Of a DNA stretch of 25,044 nt, positions 22,822 to 25,044 are shown piece by piece. This stretch comes from an uncultured Lachnospiraceae bacterium. Lineage in GTDB: Bacteria; Bacillota; Clostridia; Lachnospirales; Lachnospiraceae. The translations under genes and the position numbers were made by a program. The notes beneath the pieces were generated by a model. It did not search any database, was not told where the DNA came from, and saw only the letters and a program-made list of their open reading frames with translations. Position 1 is the stretch's first letter. Each line of letters begins with the position of its first letter. The stretch is taken from the NCBI GenBank assembly GCA_910586605.1, contig CAJUJR010000046.1, forward strand, positions 1-25,044, given 5' to 3'.

Positions 22822-22938
22822 GTGCGAAATATTGTCATAAAAACAGAACGTCTTTTACTTGCACGCAAGGCATTTGGTGTGACACATTTTTGTGCAAGCA
22901 AAATGAGGTCAATGGAGTATGAGAGGGTAGAGGTATAG
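22822..22938 (+). pseudogene. GNAT acetyltransferase N-terminal fragment
   Basis: A GTG at 22822 with GGAAGGAG upstream starts MRNIVIKTERLLLARKAFGV, of which IKTERLLL is the usual first strand of RimJ/RimL-type N-acetyltransferases. Similarity ends after about 15 residues and the frame stops at 22938 with 38 aa in total. The acetyl-CoA binding motif is absent, so it is a dead fragment. Confidence 0.45.
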
Positions 22939-22970
22939 ATTTTAGAGAGTTTTATTTGGAGGGTATAAAA

Positions 22971-23519
22971 TTGCAAAAAATAGCAATCATTGAAGATGAT
23001 ACCGACATCTGCAGCATGATAACAAAGTTTCTGGTAAATCACAATTATGAAGTGTATTCTGCCCCGAATGGAAGAGTGGGAATCGAATTATGCCAGAAAT
23101 TCTTACCAGACCTTATTATTTTGGATTTAATGCTCCCAATCCTAAATGGCGATAGTGTGATAAAGCAATTAAGAACATACACGGATATTCCTGTAATTGT
23201 TGTATCTGCAAAAACAATGGTACAATCCAAAATAGATTTGCTGCGTTTGGGAGCAGATGACTATATGACAAAACCTTTTAACCTTTTTGAGTTACTTGCA
23301 AGGATTGAGGCTAATTTAAAAAGAAGTGTAGCAGATCCCCAAAAAGCAGATATTCATTTAAAATATAAGGAGATTGAAGTCGAAAATTGTAATGCATATA
23401 TAAAAGGAGAAATCGTACAATTTACATCAACAGAATTATCAATTTTAATCCTTCTGTTACAATATCCGCAAAAAATTTCCACCTGTGCGGTTGGACGCTC
23501 CAAGGAGCATCCAACCTAA
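22971..23519 (+). pseudogene. OmpR-type response regulator truncated by an insertion
   Basis: Start TTG 22971 with GGAGG 6 nt upstream. Residues 1-115 are a complete receiver domain: acidic cluster E8-D9-D10, phosphoacceptor D52 in LIILDLMLP, S79 in VVSAKT and K101 in MTKPF. The C-terminal winged helix begins (VQFTSTELSILILLLQYPQ) but is cut at about residue 168 by the element at 23476, which supplies the last 14 codons and a stop. The recognition helix and wing are missing, so DNA binding should be lost. No sensor kinase follows. Sequence after the element (from 23678) does not resume a winged-helix motif, so a deletion accompanied or followed the insertion. Confidence 0.85.
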
Positions 23520-23677
23520 CTTCCACATTCGCAAAATCCGCGCTTATGCGCTCTTTGCGTCTGCTTGCGCATCCGCATTTTGCTCATTTAAGAGTGGGTT
23601 GCTAATCCAACAGCTTGCCTGCATTGCAATAAATTGCATGCAGACAAACTATTGAATTGCAACCGCACAGGTGGAAA
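23476..23677. mobile_element. 202-bp element with 18-bp inverted ends carrying rpn leader copy B
   Basis: TTTCCACCTGTGCGGTTG (23476-23493) and CAACCGCACAGGTGGAAA (23660-23677) are perfect inverted ends. Inside are a 28-bp hairpin (GGTTGGA...TCCAACC, 23489-23516) and, at 23538-23587, an exact 50-bp copy of the segment upstream of rpn, continuing to GGGTTGCTAA at 23596-23605 where the rpn start codon would follow. There is no transposase. No clear target duplication is visible at the edges (AAAAAA on the left, ATTATT on the right). Confidence 0.75.
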
Positions 23678-23751
23678 ATTATTGACAAAATTCACTTAGA
23701 CTTCTTATTAAAAATCATCAAATCACAATCGGGATTTGTGGAAGCAGAATT

Positions 23752-24246
23752 ATGATTAGATTGCGGACTGTTAGGAAAGAAGATAAAGAATTTTTCTGGA
23801 ATATAAATCAAAAATATTTGTATGAAATGACATTATACTATCCTGATGAAATGGATAAACAGGGTAATTACCACTATGGATGTTTTGATGCTTACTTTGC
23901 TGAGCCTGAGAGAAAAGCATTTTTTATTTACAACAATGAAAAAATGATTGGTTTTGTAATGCTCAATCCTTATTCTGTAATCGGACATAATCCTGATTAT
24001 ACCATAGCCGAATTTACGATATTTCCTTCATATAGAGGAAAGCATTATGCACTTGATGCGGCAAAGTTAATTTTGTTGAGTTATCATGGACAATGGGAAA
24101 TAAAATACAATGAGAAAAATGTGGGGGCAAAAAATCTATGGACTATTGTAACAGCATCGTACAACCCCCATGTTTATCAGCTAAGCGAACAAGAAACTGT
24201 ACTTGAATTTATTTACAGTTCCTTACCAATTAAGATAAAGCAATAA
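23752..24246 (+). CDS. GNAT-like N-acetyltransferase
   Basis: 164 aa from ATG 23752, with GGAAG about 8 nt upstream. The order fits a GNAT fold: IRLRTVRKEDKEFFWNIN (strand 1 and helix 1), KAFFIYNNEKMIGFVMLNP (strands 2-4), then DYTIAEFTIFPSYRGKHYAL with the acetyl-CoA motif A, R-G-K-H-Y-A, in place of the usual Q/RxxGxG/A, followed by the DAAKLILLSY helix. The substrate cannot be told from sequence. It is unrelated to the GNAT fragment at 22822. A strong terminator follows 40 bp after the stop, shared with the convergent spore-coat genes. Confidence 0.7.
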   Translation: MIRLRTVRKEDKEFFWNINQKYLYEMTLYYPDEMDKQGNYHYGCFDAYFAEPERKAFFIYNNEKMIGFVMLNPYSVIGHNPDYTIAEFTIFPSYRGKHYALDAAKLILLSYHGQWEIKYNEKNVGAKNLWTIVTASYNPHVYQLSEQETVLEFIYSSLPIKIKQ

Positions 24247-24285
24247 TTTTAGATTTTCTTTCTTAGGGATATGATAAAAGTAACC

Positions 24286-24326
24286 CAGCCCAGTTTTTCC
24301 TGATTTCAGGAAAAACTGGGCTGTTT
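24286..24326. terminator. strong bidirectional terminator
   Basis: CAGCCCAGTTTTTCCTG (24286-24302) and CAGGAAAAACTGGGCTG (24307-24323) form a perfect 17-bp stem with a 4-nt loop, followed by TTT on the plus strand. It separates the convergent GNAT and spore-coat genes. Confidence 0.9.
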
Positions 24327-24347
24327 CTGCATCAAATGTAGATTATT

Positions 24348-24611
24348 TTAGCTAAGCGCCGATTTATATTTCTGCTGTGCTTCCATAATCTTTTTTTCTT
24401 CTGCAGCAGGTGTTGGGTAGTATCCTTTTGCAGAAGTCAGGTGGAAGATGTCATCCTGGATGTCATGCTCATCTGCTAGGATGTTAAGCATTGAATTGCG
24501 TATATTTTCATGCGCGCATTCATTTGAAAATGTGTTGTAATTTGTAGTTGACATTTTGGCTGTTGTCAGGGCGTCTTGTAAAATTTCTTTCTCAGAATAT
24601 GACTGGTTCAT
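24348..24611 (-). CDS. CotF-like spore coat protein
   Basis: 87 aa with AGGAGG close upstream of ATG 24611. EKEILQDALTTAKMSTTNYN and the following ECAHENIRNSMLNILADEHD match the CotF-type helix pair (ferritin-like, with 'DxLxxxKxxxxxYxxxxxE' and 'LRxxxxxxlxexh'). The C-terminal GYYPTPAAEEKKI is the common coat-protein tail with the YYP motif. It is the second gene of a two-gene operon starting 13 nt after the shorter relative. It would be made in the mother cell and assembled on the spore coat. The family assignment is by pattern and fairly confident. Confidence 0.8.
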   Translation of the reverse strand: MNQSYSEKEILQDALTTAKMSTTNYNTFSNECAHENIRNSMLNILADEHDIQDDIFHLTSAKGYYPTPAAEEKKIMEAQQKYKSALS

Positions 24612-24624
24612 AGTGTGCCTCCTT

Positions 24625-24810
24625 CTAACCTAATAATGAATAGAGTTCGTTAAAATGTTTCTGATGCCTTTTGGAGACTTCTTCCATTTTAGCGCTTACT
24701 TCGTTGTCCTGTGACTGCTTTGCCAGCATCTGGTATTTTTTAACCAGAAGTTCTTCTTCGGCTAAGGATTCATTAATGCAGGAAAGTTCCTTTTCTGATA
24801 ATTGTGACAT
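24625..24810 (-). CDS. small CotF-related coat/ferritin-like protein
   Basis: 61 aa from ATG 24810 with GGAGG 5 nt upstream; an in-frame ATG four codons earlier contains that ribosome site and is less likely. SQLSEKELSCINESLAEEEL and the following KKYQMLAKQ...EEVSKRHQKHF form two amphipathic helices with the E-E-L...H..H pattern of ferritin-like coat proteins that pair with CotF-type partners. It is the first gene of the operon. It probably heteromerises with the 87-aa protein downstream. A sigma-K-like -10 upstream (24882-24875) supports expression during sporulation. Confidence 0.7.
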   Translation of the reverse strand: MSQLSEKELSCINESLAEEELLVKKYQMLAKQSQDNEVSAKMEEVSKRHQKHFNELYSLLG

Positions 24811-24874
24811 AGCGTCCTCCATTTCTTTGGGGATAGCAATAGCGTTATCCCTGCTTTGATTTTTTGTTACAGGG

Positions 24875-24882
24875 ATAGTATG
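24875..24882 (-). promoter_or_regulatory. possible sigma-K -10 element for the coat genes
   Basis: On the minus strand CATACTAT matches the mother-cell sigma-K -10 pattern CATAnnnT, about 65 nt before the first coat gene. The -35 of sigma-K (AC) carries little information, so this rests mainly on the -10 and the gene content. Confidence 0.35.
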
Positions 24883-24919
24883 CCTTAATTTTCTTTTTTT
24901 ATGTGAGGAATGTTAATTA

Positions 24920-24951
24920 GCCGTGAATAGTATATCGTTACTATTTACAGC
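24920..24951. repeat. 13-bp inverted repeat, hairpin
   Basis: GCCGTGAATAGTA (24920-24932) and TACTATTTACAGC (24939-24951) pair with two G-U wobbles around a 6-nt loop. No T-run follows. It looks like a dispersed intergenic hairpin or a terminator of a gene beyond the window. Confidence 0.5.
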
Positions 24952-25018
24952 CAATCGTAGCAGAATTTAAGTAAATAAAAAATATCCTTCCCTGTGAAGC
25001 ACTTTCATCATGTGCAGC

Positions 25019-25044
25019 ATGAGAAAGCAGGATTTCTCATTTTC
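25019..25044 (+). terminator. short hairpin with T-run at window edge
   Basis: ATGAGAAA (25019-25026) and TTTCTCAT (25033-25040) form an 8-bp stem followed by TTTC. The context is cut by the window end, so direction is uncertain. Confidence 0.35.

Noticed and set aside
23678..23751. Remaining C-terminus of the response regulator after the element
   Set aside because: An open frame can be joined across the element, but the residues (IIDKIHLDFLLKIIKSQSGF) do not match a winged-helix recognition helix, so continuity is not supported.
1..25044. tRNA or rRNA genes
   Set aside because: No clover-leaf pattern with T-loop GTTCGA-type sequence and no rRNA-like blocks were seen.

Overview
The window looks like a chromosomal segment of a spore-forming gut clostridium of the Lachnospiraceae type. 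Evidence: low-to-moderate GC, strong AGGAGG ribosome sites with some TTG/GTG starts, CotF-like spore coat genes, a bacteriohemerythrin, an Rpn/PD-(D/E)XK 'transposase' with the charged RG-E repeat tail common in this family, and a sucrose ABC importer with GH32 instead of a PTS. The species cannot be fixed from sequence alone.

Layout. 1-3500 is a decayed accessory zone. It holds a TetR gene with a well-formed self-operator, a linked six-helix membrane protein, a serine-hydrolase fragment without its catalytic SxxK, an ABC ATPase remnant, a 19-bp inverted repeat and an orphan ABC-2-like permease. 3512-10622 is a complete sucrose/fructo-oligosaccharide locus: a divergent LacI regulator, then lipoprotein, two permeases, MsmK-like ATPase and GH32 hydrolase. 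Between regulator and operon lies a five-site operator array. 10865-14528 encodes a two-subunit ABC exporter whose first gene carries an in-frame TAG. 14717-15211 is a bacteriohemerythrin with its own near-consensus promoter, followed by a convergent rpn gene.

16417-22165, all on the minus strand, is a defence island. In transcription order it reads: vsr-like endonuclease, a small XRE gene split by a 181-bp MITE, a first m5C methyltransferase (M1), a PmeII-type restriction endonuclease, a second m5C methyltransferase (M2) of a different subfamily, a pol-beta-like nucleotidyltransferase and a DUF262 (GmrS/ParB-like) protein. Vsr-XRE-M1-R is a recognisable type II restriction-modification unit. 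M2-NTase-DUF262 is held together by two identical-pattern 8-nt overlaps (ATGnTTAA), has no obvious nuclease partner, and is the best candidate in the window for an undescribed system.

22166-23750 is another degraded stretch: a small ORF, a GNAT fragment, and a response regulator truncated by a 202-bp element with inverted ends. That element carries a 50-bp exact copy of the rpn leader. 23752-25044 has a GNAT-like gene, a strong bidirectional terminator and two small spore-coat genes.

Two themes run through the window: small palindromic elements breaking genes or sitting in leaders (XRE, response regulator, lacI leader), and clear cis-regulation by autogenous or local repressors (TetR, LacI).
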